Notes under the pieces: generated by a model
What the model was told of the DNA's origin: nothing
Seen by the model: only the letters and a program-made list of their open reading frames with translations
The model's database searches: none
Program-made: the position numbers and the translations under genes
Shown here: positions 1 to 8,370 of the stretch, piece after piece
How the letters are laid out: every line of letters begins with the position of its first letter
Position numbering within the stretch: position 1 is the stretch's first letter
From: Streptomyces pinistramenti
Lineage (GTDB): Bacteria; Actinomycetota; Actinomycetes; Streptomycetales; Streptomycetaceae
Length of the DNA: 64,000 nucleotides
Direction: 5' to 3'
Assembly (NCBI RefSeq): GCF_020564935.1
Contig: NZ_JAJCXB010000021.1
Location: forward strand, 1 to 64,000

Positions 1-163
1 GCCCGGCCCCGCGTCCACCCCCGTCGCGCGGCCCACCCCCACCCCCGTCGGCCACGCCGCACCCGAGATGGTCTTGCCACCGCCCGTAGCCGGGCTTACG
101 GTCGCCTCCACACGCGTGGAACCGCGTGGGCTGCAGGCTGACGCACCGACAAAGGAGCAGCTC

Positions 164-1006
164 ATGGCCGATGTTGTGCGTGCCGCACTGGTCCAGGCGA
201 CCTGGACAGGCGACACCGAATCGATGATCGCGAAGCACGAGGAACATGCTCGGGCGGCGGCCGCGCAGGGCGCGAAAATCATCGGTTTCCAAGAGGTCTT
301 CAACGCCCCCTACTTCTGCCAGGTCCAGGAGCCGGAGCACTACCGCTGGGCCGAGCCGGTGCCCGACGGGCCGACCGTGCGCCGTATGCAGGACCTCGCG
401 CGCGAGACCGGCATGGTCATCGTGGTGCCCGTCTTCGAGATCGAGCAGCCCGGCTTCTACTACAACACCGCGGCCGTCATCGACGCCGACGGCACCGTCC
501 TCGGCACCTACAGGAAACACCACATCCCACAGGTCAAGGGCTTCTGGGAGAAGTACTACTTCAAACCGGGGAACGCCGGCTGGCCGGTCTTCGACACCGC
601 TGTCGGGAAGGTCGGCGTCTACATCTGCTACGACCGGCACTTCCCGGAAGGCTGGCGCCAGTTGGGGCTCAACGGCGCCCAGCTCGTCTACAACCCGTCC
701 GCCACCTCCCGCGGCCTGTCCGGCTACCTCTGGCAGCTGGAGCAGCCGGCCGCCGCGGTCGCCAACGAGTACTTCGTCGCCGCGATCAACCGCGTCGGCG
801 TCGAGGAGTACGGCGACAACGACTTCTACGGCACCAGCTACTTCGTCGACCCGCTCGGCCGGTTCGTCGGCGAGGTCGCCAGCGACTCCAAGGAGGAACT
901 GGTCGTCCGCGACCTCGACTTCGGGATGATCGACACGGTGCGTCAGCAGTGGGCGTTCTACCGCGACCGGCGCCCCGACGCGTACGAGGGGCTGGTGCAG
1001 CCGTGA
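164..1006 (+). CDS. beta-ureidopropionase-like nitrilase-superfamily hydrolase
   Basis: A 280-residue carbon-nitrogen hydrolase. The catalytic triad is readable: Glu44 in FQEVF, Lys118 in YRKHHIP and Cys155 in YICYDRHFPE. The close resemblance to N-carbamoyl-beta-alanine amidohydrolases points to hydrolysis of ureidopropionate to beta-alanine, CO2 and ammonia, the last step of reductive pyrimidine breakdown. It should be cytosolic, with no signal peptide. The ATG at 164 was chosen over the longer frame from 68 because AAAGGAG lies at 151-157 and the fold begins at once. Its stop overlaps the GTG of the next gene, so the two are probably translationally coupled. A dihydropyrimidinase gene 9 kb downstream supports the pathway. 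Exact substrate is inferred; other N-carbamoyl amino acids are possible. Confidence 0.9.
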   Translation: MADVVRAALVQATWTGDTESMIAKHEEHARAAAAQGAKIIGFQEVFNAPYFCQVQEPEHYRWAEPVPDGPTVRRMQDLARETGMVIVVPVFEIEQPGFYYNTAAVIDADGTVLGTYRKHHIPQVKGFWEKYYFKPGNAGWPVFDTAVGKVGVYICYDRHFPEGWRQLGLNGAQLVYNPSATSRGLSGYLWQLEQPAAAVANEYFVAAINRVGVEEYGDNDFYGTSYFVDPLGRFVGEVASDSKEELVVRDLDFGMIDTVRQQWAFYRDRRPDAYEGLVQP

Positions 1007-2316
1007 CCCAGGGATCCCAGGGCCTGCACGAACGCCACCGAGCCGTACTGCCCTCCTGGCTCAGCCTCTACTACGAGCGGCCCGTCGAACTCACCCACGG
1101 CGAGGGCCGGTACGTCTGGGACGCCGAGGGCAACCGCTACCTCGACTTCTTCGGCGGTATCCTCACCACCATGACGGCGCACGCGCTGCCCGAGGTGGCC
1201 AAGGCCGTCAGCGAGCAGGCCGGCCGGCTCATCCACTCCTCGACGCTCTATCTCTCCCGCCCCATGGTGGAGCTGGCGGAACGCATCGCCGCGCTCTCCG
1301 GCATCCCCGACGCCCGGGTCTTCTTCACCGCGTCGGGCACCGAGGCCAACGACGCCGCTCTGCTGCTGGCCACCACGTACCGCCGCTCCAACCAGATCCT
1401 GGCGATGCGCAACAGCTACCACGGGCGGTCGTTCTCCACCATCGCCGTCACCGGCAACGCCGGCTGGTCGCCGACCAGCCTCTCGCCGCTCCAGACCCTG
1501 TACGTGCACGGCGGGGTGCGCACCCGCGGCCCGTACGCGGAGCTGTCCGACGCCGACTACATCGCGGCCTGCGTCGCCGACCTGGAGGACATGCTCCAGC
1601 AGACCGCGGGCGGCATCGCCGCGCTGATCGCCGAGCCCGTTCAGGGTGTCGGCGGCTTCACCGGGCCGCCGGACGGCCTGTATGCCGCCTTCCGCGAGGT
1701 GCTCGCCCGGCACGGCATTCTCTGGATCAGTGACGAGGTGCAGACCGGCTGGGGCCGTACCGGCGACCACTTCTGGGGCTGGCAGGCGCACGCGGACAAC
1801 GGTCCGCCCGACGTCCTCACCTTCGCCAAGGGCATCGGCAACGGCATGGCCATCGGCGGTGTGGTGGCCCGCGCCGAGGTGATGAACTCGCTTCCCGCGA
1901 ACTCCATTTCGACCTTCGGCGGCAGCCCGGTCACCATGGCCGCGGGCCTCGCCAACCTCACCTACCTCCTGGAGCACGACCTCCAGGGCAATGCCCGGCG
2001 CGTCGGCGGACTGCTCATCGAGCGGCTGCGGGCGGTCACGGCCGGTCTTGACGTGGTGCGCGAGGTGCGCGGCCGCGGCCTGATGATCGGCATCGAACTG
2101 GTCCGCCCCGGCACCGACGAGCGGTCGGCGGAGGCCGCGTCCCTGGCCCTGGAGGCGGCCCGCGCGCGCGGCCTGCTGATCGGCAAGGGCGGCCAGGGCG
2201 GCGCGGCACTGCGCATCGCACCCCCGATGACGCTCACCGTCGCCGAGGCGGAAGAGGGCGCCGCCCTCCTCGCCGACGCGCTGGGGGAGATCCAGGGCCG
2301 GCTCGCCGCATCTTGA
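1003..2316 (+). CDS. class III PLP-dependent aminotransferase (probable beta-alanine/omega-amino acid transaminase)
   Basis: A 437-residue fold-type I, class III aminotransferase. Visible signatures are SGTEAND for cofactor binding (about residues 111-117), the DEVQTGWGR motif at about 244-252, and the PLP lysine Lys276 in TFAKGIGNG. The GTG start at 1003 overlaps the TGA of the upstream hydrolase and has a GAGGGG ribosome site about 12 bases before it. The coupling suggests it transaminates the beta-alanine that the upstream enzyme releases, giving malonate semialdehyde. The family is known to use several omega-amino donors and pyruvate or 2-oxoglutarate as acceptor, so the precise substrate is inferred from context. 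A hairpin follows the stop. Confidence 0.88.
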   Translation: MTQGSQGLHERHRAVLPSWLSLYYERPVELTHGEGRYVWDAEGNRYLDFFGGILTTMTAHALPEVAKAVSEQAGRLIHSSTLYLSRPMVELAERIAALSGIPDARVFFTASGTEANDAALLLATTYRRSNQILAMRNSYHGRSFSTIAVTGNAGWSPTSLSPLQTLYVHGGVRTRGPYAELSDADYIAACVADLEDMLQQTAGGIAALIAEPVQGVGGFTGPPDGLYAAFREVLARHGILWISDEVQTGWGRTGDHFWGWQAHADNGPPDVLTFAKGIGNGMAIGGVVARAEVMNSLPANSISTFGGSPVTMAAGLANLTYLLEHDLQGNARRVGGLLIERLRAVTAGLDVVREVRGRGLMIGIELVRPGTDERSAEAASLALEAARARGLLIGKGGQGGAALRIAPPMTLTVAEAEEGAALLADALGEIQGRLAAS

Positions 2317-2331
2317 GAGAGTGGCAGGCGG

Positions 2332-2368
2332 GAGGTCAACCCAGGCTGTGGCAAGCAGAGTTGACCTC
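2332..2368. terminator. hairpin between convergent genes
   Basis: A perfect 9-bp inverted repeat (GAGGTCAAC at 2332-2340 and GTTGACCTC at 2360-2368) with a 19-base loop. It lies between the stop of the aminotransferase and the convergent stop at 2394, so it can serve both strands. There is no T tract, which is usual for actinobacterial terminators. Confidence 0.6.
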
Positions 2369-2393
2369 TCGCCGCTTTCGGTGGGCGGTCGCG

Positions 2394-2660
2394 TCAGCCC
2401 AGTACGGCTGCGAGCGCCGCCGCGTCCTCCGGCTTCTGCACCCGGAGCGCGATCCAGGAGGCGTCGGCGAACTCCAGGTCGGCCCGGAACTTCTGACGGG
2501 CCGGGTGCGGTGCGCGGCGCCTGCCGTACGTGCCGCGCGGGTACGCGGCGAGCAGCCGGGCGGGGAAGTGCTCGTGAAGGCCCCACGGTTCGCTCAGGAC
2601 CAGCAGCCGGTGGGTGGTGACGGTCGGCACGAAGTCGTCGTTCTCGCCGCTGAGCGGCAT
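2394..2660 (-). CDS. small hypothetical protein downstream of ESX-like pair
   Basis: An 88-residue protein that I do not recognise. It has no signal peptide or membrane segment; the middle is Arg-rich (GTYGRRRAPHPARQKF) and the end Ala-rich. It begins 13 bases after the stop of the 340-residue ESX-like gene on the same strand, so it is probably the last gene of that operon. The ribosome site is poor: GGAG abuts the ATG with no spacing, so the true start could be a downstream codon or expression may rely on coupling. Its place directly after a large helical secreted-type protein is where immunity or chaperone proteins are often found, but nothing in the sequence proves that role. Confidence 0.5.
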   Translation of the reverse strand: MPLSGENDDFVPTVTTHRLLVLSEPWGLHEHFPARLLAAYPRGTYGRRRAPHPARQKFRADLEFADASWIALRVQKPEDAAALAAVLG

Positions 2661-2673
2661 CTCCGGTGTGTTG

Positions 2674-3696
2674 TCACCCGAAAGTCCTCTCGATGCTGCC
2701 CGGTTCCTTGTGGTCCGGGTCGAGGCTGCCGGTGTCCACGCGGTAGGGCGCGGGAGCCTCGGAGCCGTCCTGGAGGACCGAGCGCTGCCCGGTGTCGCTC
2801 TTCGCGTACTCCTCCAGCGGTTTCTTCCGCTTCTGTTCCAGGCCGGTGCTTTCCCCGGCCTTGTCCACCAGCTTCGCGGCCTGTTTGCAGGGCTGTCCGA
2901 TGGCCTGGCGCTGCAACAGGCTCAGGCCGTCCTCCTTGCCGTCCTTGCCGCTCAGGGCCTTGGCCGTGGTGCGGACGTGCGACGCGGCCTGCCGGACCTT
3001 GCGGGCCTCGGCCAGCACTTCCTTGACGGACTTTCCGCTGCGCACGGTCTCCTTGAGTTCCTTGACGGCCTGCTGGAGTTTGCGCAGCGTCTCGGCGAGC
3101 TTCTCGGAGATCCGGGCGATCCGTGCGAAGGCGGCGGTCACCTCGGCCCCGCTGACCAGGGCGTCGACGACGGTGGCCAGGCCCGCGGTGACCAGGTCGA
3201 GGATGAAGCTGGTGGCGAGTTCGGCGATCAGCATCGGGACCGGATCACTGAGCAGCTCGATGACGGTTTCTTCGGCGAGCGCGCGCTCCTTCGCCGCCTG
3301 GCCGAGGATCTTCGCGCTCTGCGCCATGTCGTACGCGGTGTCGTCGACCGCCTTGACGACGTGGCCCATGTGCGTGCCGAAGCCGTCCGACGACCGGCCG
3401 TGCCGGTGCTCTGCGAGTTCCCCGGCGCCGGTCCGCAGGCCGTTGGCCACCTCGCGCAGGTCCTTGGCCTGCGCGTGCCGGATCTCGGCCGCGGCGGACA
3501 GTTCGGCGGGGGCGCCGGTGCCCTTGTCCAGTGCGCCGGTCTTCTCCAGCGTCCACTGGACGGCTACGTCCATGGCGCCGCTGATGGCGCCCCGGTCCGG
3601 GCTCTCGGCCTGGGGTGTCCCGGGGAACCCACGGTGGTCGGGGCGTCCCGTCCAGGCGTACGCGGCGCCGGGCCCGCCCGTGGCCGTGCCGCTCAC
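2674..3696 (-). CDS. WXG100-like helical protein, putative ESX substrate
   Basis: 340 residues, nearly all predicted helix. Residues about 35-150 form an Ala-rich helical bundle of the kind seen at the N terminus of ESX-exported toxins. Residues about 150-185 (ELATSFILDLVTAGLATVV) are hydrophobic and could insert in a membrane. A long Lys/Glu-rich coiled-coil-like stretch follows, and the tail is charged and probably disordered. No enzymatic motif is visible. The GTG start overlaps the stop of the preceding small gene (GTGA at 3693-3696), which fits a co-exported pair. ESX function is inferred from size, fold class and pairing; there is no canonical toxin domain at the C terminus. Confidence 0.65.
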   Translation of the reverse strand: MSGTATGGPGAAYAWTGRPDHRGFPGTPQAESPDRGAISGAMDVAVQWTLEKTGALDKGTGAPAELSAAAEIRHAQAKDLREVANGLRTGAGELAEHRHGRSSDGFGTHMGHVVKAVDDTAYDMAQSAKILGQAAKERALAEETVIELLSDPVPMLIAELATSFILDLVTAGLATVVDALVSGAEVTAAFARIARISEKLAETLRKLQQAVKELKETVRSGKSVKEVLAEARKVRQAASHVRTTAKALSGKDGKEDGLSLLQRQAIGQPCKQAAKLVDKAGESTGLEQKRKKPLEEYAKSDTGQRSVLQDGSEAPAPYRVDTGSLDPDHKEPGSIERTFG

Positions 3697-4007
3697 CGCT
3701 GGATGTCCTGGATGCTCGACACGGTGACCTGCTCGCTGTCCTCGTGGTGCAGGGCGGAGTGGGTGGGGCCGTCCGCGGTGTGCCGCAGGATGTCGGCGAG
3801 GTCCTTGCAGTCCTGGACGTCCGTATCGGCGTGGTCCTCGTAGGACCGGAACAGGCCGTCGGCGTCGGGCAGTTTGCCGAACGCGTCCGCCGGGACGCGG
3901 ATCGCGCCGATGCTGCTCGTGATCTGCGAGACGCGGTCCGCGGCCCGGTCGATGGCCGTGGCGTAGGTGTGCAGCGCGTCGGGATGGACGCGGTACCCGG
4001 CTTGCAT
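3693..4007 (-). CDS. small WXG100/ESX-like helical protein
   Basis: 104 residues, within the usual size of WXG100 partners. It opens with a helix (HPDALHTYATAIDRAADRV) followed by a turn and a second helix (GLFRSYEDHADTDVQDCKDLADIL), the hairpin layout of ESX proteins, but the WXG tripeptide itself is absent. Start at 4007 is supported by GGGAAAG about 5 bases upstream. It overlaps the next gene by 4 bases and is probably its secretion partner or chaperone. The ESX machine that could export it lies about 30 kb away in this window. Confidence 0.65.
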   Translation of the reverse strand: MQAGYRVHPDALHTYATAIDRAADRVSQITSSIGAIRVPADAFGKLPDADGLFRSYEDHADTDVQDCKDLADILRHTADGPTHSALHHEDSEQVTVSSIQDIQR

Positions 4008-4227
4008 GGTTCTTTCCCGGTTGGCGCGCGTGGGTTCACTGGGCGTGCGTCAACTTAGGGGGCCGGTTCGGCGATATGACCCGATGCGGGGGTTCGATTG
4101 CCGGGAACGGGGAGGGAAATGAGGCGCTGTTGACGCCGGGGCGGGGATTTCGTTGCTTGCTGCGCAGGTCGGGTGCGGTCCCGCCGGGTGGCGGCGCGGG
4201 GCCGTGTCGTCCGCGCCGCCGCCGGGA

Positions 4228-5067
4228 TCAGGGGGCGACGTCCTCGTACGAGCGGCCGACCGCGGGGCTGTTGAGGTAGGCGGTGGCCGGTCCCTTGACG
4301 CCGTCGGAGCGGTAGACGCCCCATTTGTCGGTCACCCAGTCGGCGCGCAGGGTGGCCGCCTTGTACGGTGCGGTGCTGCCGGCCAGTTTCTGGGCGGTGC
4401 CGTTGTGCCAGAGCTTGACCCAGCCCTTGGCGGGATCCTTGGAGATCTTGATGCCGACGACGAAGTCGTGCCAGGTGTTGAGGGTGAGGTTGGTGTGCCA
4501 CAGGTAGGTGGTCTTCATGTCCGGGTCGCAGTAGTCGAGGTCGACGGTGCCGTCTCCTCGCGCGCGCAGTGACAGCGGTGGCGTGGCGGCGCCCGATCCG
4601 TAGTCCTTGAGCTGCCACAGGACCACCCAGTCGCCCTTGGCCGTGGGCAGCGGGCCCCACATCGACCGCCAGCCGATGTAGAAGACGTCGCCCTCCTTCG
4701 AGAAGCGCAGCCGGCCGCCGTCCGCGGTGCGCTGCCCGCGGGTCTCGACCCGTACCCGGGTGGGGGCGTCGATCTTGTCGCCTGATGTGTGCAGTGCGTA
4801 CGTCGGGCCGTAGCGGCCGGTGGGGTCGTCGACGGTCTTGACGGAGCCGGGCTTGGTCTCGGTGCCTTCGAAGGACTTGGTTCCCTTGGTAGGGTCGGCG
4901 CGCCACAGGGGGGCCGCCAGGTGCTGGTGGGTGGTGAGGGGGGCGTGGTGGCCGGTGGTGTGCTGCGTGGTCTGTCCGTTGGCGGTGGCCGCCCAGGTGC
5001 CGGCCAGTGCGACGCTGGTCAGAAGAGCAACTCCCCAGAGAACAGGGCGTGTTGAAGCTCGTTTCAT
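4228..5067 (-). CDS. secreted polysaccharide lyase-like protein
   Basis: 279 residues. The first about 31 residues form a clear Sec signal peptide (KR, a hydrophobic core WGVALLTSVALAGTWA, then ATANGQ). The mature part is a beta-rich, concanavalin-type fold resembling the heparin-lyase-I/PL20-like Polysacc_lyase family: DVFYIGWRSMWGP, WVVLWQLKDYG, TWHDFVVGIKISKDPAKGW and a C-terminal YRSDG turn. That family cleaves uronic-acid polysaccharides by beta-elimination; the actual substrate cannot be read here. GGGAGC lies 6 bases before the ATG and a consensus promoter lies at 5104-5132. It is a stand-alone gene. Confidence 0.78.
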   Translation of the reverse strand: MKRASTRPVLWGVALLTSVALAGTWAATANGQTTQHTTGHHAPLTTHQHLAAPLWRADPTKGTKSFEGTETKPGSVKTVDDPTGRYGPTYALHTSGDKIDAPTRVRVETRGQRTADGGRLRFSKEGDVFYIGWRSMWGPLPTAKGDWVVLWQLKDYGSGAATPPLSLRARGDGTVDLDYCDPDMKTTYLWHTNLTLNTWHDFVVGIKISKDPAKGWVKLWHNGTAQKLAGSTAPYKAATLRADWVTDKWGVYRSDGVKGPATAYLNSPAVGRSYEDVAP

Positions 5068-5103
5068 CGCAGGCTCCCGATGTGGGGGGTGGGATGCGAG
5101 TGA

Positions 5104-5132
5104 AAGTTAGGTTTGTTTCCAGTTGACGTCAA
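5104..5132 (-). promoter_or_regulatory. vegetative (HrdB-type) promoter of the lyase gene
   Basis: On the minus strand TTGACG (5132-5127) is followed after exactly 17 bases by TAACTT (5109-5104), close to the TTGACA/TATAAT-like consensus of principal sigma factors. It lies 37 bases upstream of the lyase start at 5067. This is the cleanest promoter in the window. Confidence 0.7.
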
Positions 5133-5223
5133 GGGGTGCGGCAGGGTGAGGTTCCGCCGCTGTGCGCGCCGATGACGGGCCCGGAAACCGTGGGGCCGGT
5201 GTCGTCGCAGGCCGGGGGTGTGG

Positions 5224-7035
5224 TCAGCGGTAGCCGCGGAGTTTGCGGTAGAGGGTGGCCCGCGCGATGCCGAGTGCGGCGGCCGCGCGTGCCTTGTTGC
5301 CGCCGTGGGTGCGCAGCGCTTCGAGGATGGTTTCGCGCTCGGCGCGCTCGATGGTGCCCAGGTGCCGGGAGGCCGGCTGCTCCCGTACGGCGTCCGGCAG
5401 TTCGTCCCGCCGGACCGGGCCCGTGGCCCGCCGATGCCAGGCCATCTCCCTTACGAGATGGGCGAGTTGGGTGACGTTGCCGGGCCAGGAGTGCCGTTCG
5501 AGTGCCTGCACGGCGTCCAGGGTCCAGGTCAGCCGGGGGTGTCCGGGTGCCGGGGCGGGGGTCAGGTGCGACAGCAGGGCCGTGAGGTCTTCCGGGCGCT
5601 CCCGCAGCGGGGGAAGAGTGACGGAACGCGCCGCCATCGTGTCCAGCAGCCGGGACAGGCACGGGCCGATCTCGGTGCCGGGGGTCCGGGTGACGACCAG
5701 CGGCAGCTCCGGGCGCGCCTCAAGGAGTGCGATCAGCGCGGCCACGTCCCGCTGGCCCAGCCGTTCGACGTGCCGCAGCAGCAGCGGCCGGGTGATCCGG
5801 TCGTCGGTCCTTCCGCGCCTGTCCTGGTGGGACGTCAAATAAGGCCGCAGGTCCTCCAGTTCGCCGTCGGGTGCGCTGGCGGCGTCCACGGTCAGCGGCT
5901 CCGTCGCCCCGTCGGGGCCGCGGAGGACGGCGCGGCCCAGTGCCGTCTTGCCGGTGCCGCGTTCCCCGGTCAGCAGCAGCGGGCCCGGCGTGCGCGCCAG
6001 GTCCACCGCGCGGTCCACCGCGTGCCGCCACGGCACCGAGTCCCCGGCCAGCGCGCCCGCGGGCCCGGCCGCGACCGGACGCCGCGTGGCACGGCCCGCC
6101 GCATCCGCCCGCGCCACCGCGACGACACCGACGACGGCGTCCGCCTGCCGCACCGGCACCGGCCGGGCCACCAGCCCCTCGCCCAGCCGGATCTCCGGGG
6201 CGCTGTCCGGCCGGGAGCCGGGAGCCCCGTCGCCCGCGTGCGCCTCCGGAACGTCGCCGCCCAGCAGGGCCGCCGCATACCGCTCCAGTCCGCGCAGCGC
6301 CTCGGGGGACAGCAGCCGCGCGGCCTCCTCACTCACCAGCCGGCTGCGCCCGTCGAGGGCGACCGCCGGCTGCCCGCCCGCGCTCTCCCGGAGGAACGCG
6401 TCCAGGATCAGCCGCTCCGGCGGATGCGGCGCACGCCCCGCGAGCCCGGCCTCGATGGCCGCGGCCGTCGCCTCGACGAGCGCCGCGTCCGGATGCGGGC
6501 CGCGGTCCGCGCACAGGCCGGACACCACCGTGACGGTGCCCAACGCCCGTGCCGCTCCCGGCAGGCGCAGCGGCACGCTGACGGCCGACACGTCCTGCCA
6601 CAGGTCCAGGAAGTGCTCAGGCCCGTGCACCTCGGCCCGCCCACCACGGCGCAGGGCCAGCGCCGCGCTGTTGTGCCCGACCGCCTCTTCCGACAGGTCG
6701 CGGCGCAGGGTGTGCTGTGACCTGCGGCCGAGCCAGCACAGCACCCGGCACCGCTCGTCGGCGACGATCACGGAGCGGTCGCCGGTCTCCAGCGTGGGCG
6801 CCAGGCGCTCCAGTACGGGGCGCGCGGCGGCGGGCAGCGGCGCGTCAGGGCCGGTCGGCGCGGCGGGCACCGCGGCCAGGTCGGGCCGCACGCCGAAGAA
6901 GGAGGCACGGCGCCAGGCGGATCCGAGGTCGCCGGGGACGCCGTCCGGCAGTGGCCGGCCTGCGAGGAAGTGCTCACGGGCCTGGCGGATCCGGGACAGC
7001 TGTGGCGGTACGCGGAAGGAATCAGTACGGGTCAC
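5224..7035 (-). CDS. GAF/degenerate-AAA/Fis-type transcriptional regulator (AcoR-like)
   Basis: 603 residues. The N-terminal about 300 residues look like a GAF-type sensor. A AAA-like region has a good Walker A (GERGTGKTALG), but the usual Walker B and the GAFTGA loop that contacts sigma-54 are missing. The C terminus is a Fis-type helix-turn-helix (NKARAAAALGIARATLYRKLRGYR). Actinobacteria generally lack sigma-54, so this protein probably works with other sigma factors. The GTG at 7035 was chosen because it has GAGG just upstream and gives the normal family N terminus. A perfect palindrome at 7120-7140, 85 bases upstream, is its likely operator and would control both itself and the divergent YceI gene. 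A role in pyrimidine catabolism is possible from location only. Confidence 0.85.
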   Translation of the reverse strand: MTRTDSFRVPPQLSRIRQAREHFLAGRPLPDGVPGDLGSAWRRASFFGVRPDLAAVPAAPTGPDAPLPAAARPVLERLAPTLETGDRSVIVADERCRVLCWLGRRSQHTLRRDLSEEAVGHNSAALALRRGGRAEVHGPEHFLDLWQDVSAVSVPLRLPGAARALGTVTVVSGLCADRGPHPDAALVEATAAAIEAGLAGRAPHPPERLILDAFLRESAGGQPAVALDGRSRLVSEEAARLLSPEALRGLERYAAALLGGDVPEAHAGDGAPGSRPDSAPEIRLGEGLVARPVPVRQADAVVGVVAVARADAAGRATRRPVAAGPAGALAGDSVPWRHAVDRAVDLARTPGPLLLTGERGTGKTALGRAVLRGPDGATEPLTVDAASAPDGELEDLRPYLTSHQDRRGRTDDRITRPLLLRHVERLGQRDVAALIALLEARPELPLVVTRTPGTEIGPCLSRLLDTMAARSVTLPPLRERPEDLTALLSHLTPAPAPGHPRLTWTLDAVQALERHSWPGNVTQLAHLVREMAWHRRATGPVRRDELPDAVREQPASRHLGTIERAERETILEALRTHGGNKARAAAALGIARATLYRKLRGYR

Positions 7036-7364
7036 GACCTCACCACCGTAGTGGGGCGGCCGGCCTGCGGGGTGCGGTGGGGCGGCCGCGGGGTGCCGGC
7101 AGGCCGTGCGGTGTGTCCAGGTGTCTCGAAATGAGACACCCATGCGTCCGGTGCGTGTTCCAAGATCATTAGTTGTCCGTGCTCTGCGGCGGGAAGCCCG
7201 GCAGGGCGGCACACACCGGGCACGCAGTGCGGGAGCCGGGTACGCGGTACCCGGCGGGACCGGGCACCCGGGCCACGGAATCCGGCCGCAGGCACCGGCC
7301 GCGTGGCAGGCCGCGCAGCAGCACGACCACGAAACACGCACGCCGATGAAAGGGTGCACACACC
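7036..7364. promoter_or_regulatory. divergent intergenic region with 21-bp operator palindrome (7120-7140)
   Basis: 329 bases without a gene between the Fis-type regulator and the YceI gene. GGTGTCTC (7120-7127) and GAGACACC (7133-7140) form a perfect 8-bp inverted repeat around GAAAT. This is the size and symmetry expected for a dimeric Fis-type regulator. It lies 85 bases upstream of the regulator start and 225 upstream of the YceI start. I see no convincing -35/-10 pair; the AT-richer stretch TTCCAAGATCATTAG at about 7158-7172 could hold one. Confidence 0.65.
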
Positions 7365-8276
7365 ATGGCCCTCGCATTGTTCCGGCGCAGCCGGGCCCAC
7401 GGCTCACGCGGCGGAGCGGGCTTCCGGCTTCCCCTCCCGGTGGGGGCGGGCGGGGTCAGCCGTACGGTGGCCGACCCGATGGGGCAGCCGCTGGGCGGCG
7501 CCGACGTCACGATCACATCGACCGCCACCCAGCGGGTCGTACAGCGGGGCAGCACCGACCCGTTCGGGCTGTTCTGCGCGGCCCTGCCGCCGGGCAGCTA
7601 CAGCCTGATGATCTCGGTGAACGGCCTCCAGCCGCACCACGAGACGCTGGAGGTCGTCGCGGGCCGGACCCGGCCGCCCGTGCACGTCCAGCTGGCCACC
7701 GCCCGGCCGCTGGAGCTGCCGCCGGCCGGCACCTGGCTGTTCGATCCGCCGCACACCGCCATCCGCTTCATCGCCCGGCACGTCGGCATGGCGAACGTGC
7801 ACGGCCGCTTCACGCGCTTCGAGGGCGGCATCCGGGTCGGCGCCGACATCGAGCACTCGCACGTCGAGGTACGGATCGACGCGTCCAGCCTGACCACGGG
7901 CAACAAGACCCGCGACGACCACCTGAGGTCGGCGGACTTCCTCGACGTCGACGCCTACCCCTACCTCCACTTCTCCAGCAACCGCTTCCTCTCCCGCGGC
8001 GGCGCCAAGTGGTCGGTGCAGGGTTCGCTGACCATGCACGGCGTCAGCCGGTCGGTCGCGCTGGACACCACCTACCTCGGGGTGGTGAACGGCGGATACG
8101 GCCAGGAACTGCGCTGCGCCGCCCTGGCCAAGGCCGAACTGCACCGCGAGGACTACACGTTGAACTGGCGCAGCATGCTCGCCCGGGGCATCGCCGTCGT
8201 CGGCCCGACCGTGAAGCTGGAGCTGGACGTCCAGGCGATGTACCGCAGCCACGACACCCCGACCCCGCCCGAGTGA
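7365..8276 (+). CDS. YceI-family protein with N-terminal carboxypeptidase-regulatory-like domain
   Basis: 303 residues. Residues about 30-115 form a transthyretin-like beta-sandwich (DPMGQPLGGADVTIT, DPFGLFCAALPPGSYSLMIS). Residues about 125-297 are a YceI lipocalin-like domain: WLFDPPHTAIRFIARHVGMANVHGRF, SLTTGNKTRDDHLRSADFLDVDAYPYLHF and the final VGPTVKLELDV strand are family hallmarks. YceI proteins bind long isoprenoid-type lipids in a beta-barrel. No cleavable signal peptide is seen, so it is probably cytosolic. AAAGGG lies about 11 bases before the ATG. It is divergent from the Fis regulator and likely under the same operator. Confidence 0.9.
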   Translation: MALALFRRSRAHGSRGGAGFRLPLPVGAGGVSRTVADPMGQPLGGADVTITSTATQRVVQRGSTDPFGLFCAALPPGSYSLMISVNGLQPHHETLEVVAGRTRPPVHVQLATARPLELPPAGTWLFDPPHTAIRFIARHVGMANVHGRFTRFEGGIRVGADIEHSHVEVRIDASSLTTGNKTRDDHLRSADFLDVDAYPYLHFSSNRFLSRGGAKWSVQGSLTMHGVSRSVALDTTYLGVVNGGYGQELRCAALAKAELHREDYTLNWRSMLARGIAVVGPTVKLELDVQAMYRSHDTPTPPE

Positions 8277-8284
8277 CCCCGCTA

Positions 8285-8325
8285 CGGTCCGGGTCGGCGG
8301 CCACGGCGCGCGCCGTCCCGGACCG
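8285..8325. terminator. hairpin between convergent YceI and substrate-binding genes
   Basis: CGGTCCGGG (8285-8293) pairs perfectly with CCCGGACCG (8317-8325); the 23-base loop can form a further GC-rich stem. It begins 9 bases after the YceI stop, in the gap before the convergent gene that ends at 8371. Confidence 0.55.
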
Positions 8326-8370
8326 GTATGGCCCCACGCGGCCGTACACCGGGCCGCGCCGGACCCGGCC

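Noticed and set aside
82..95. GCCCG-TAGC-CGGGC hairpin upstream of the first gene
   Set aside because: Only 5-bp arms; expected by chance at this GC content.
958..2586. 542-codon minus-strand frame over the aminotransferase
   Set aside because: The plus strand encodes a complete PLP enzyme with all motifs.
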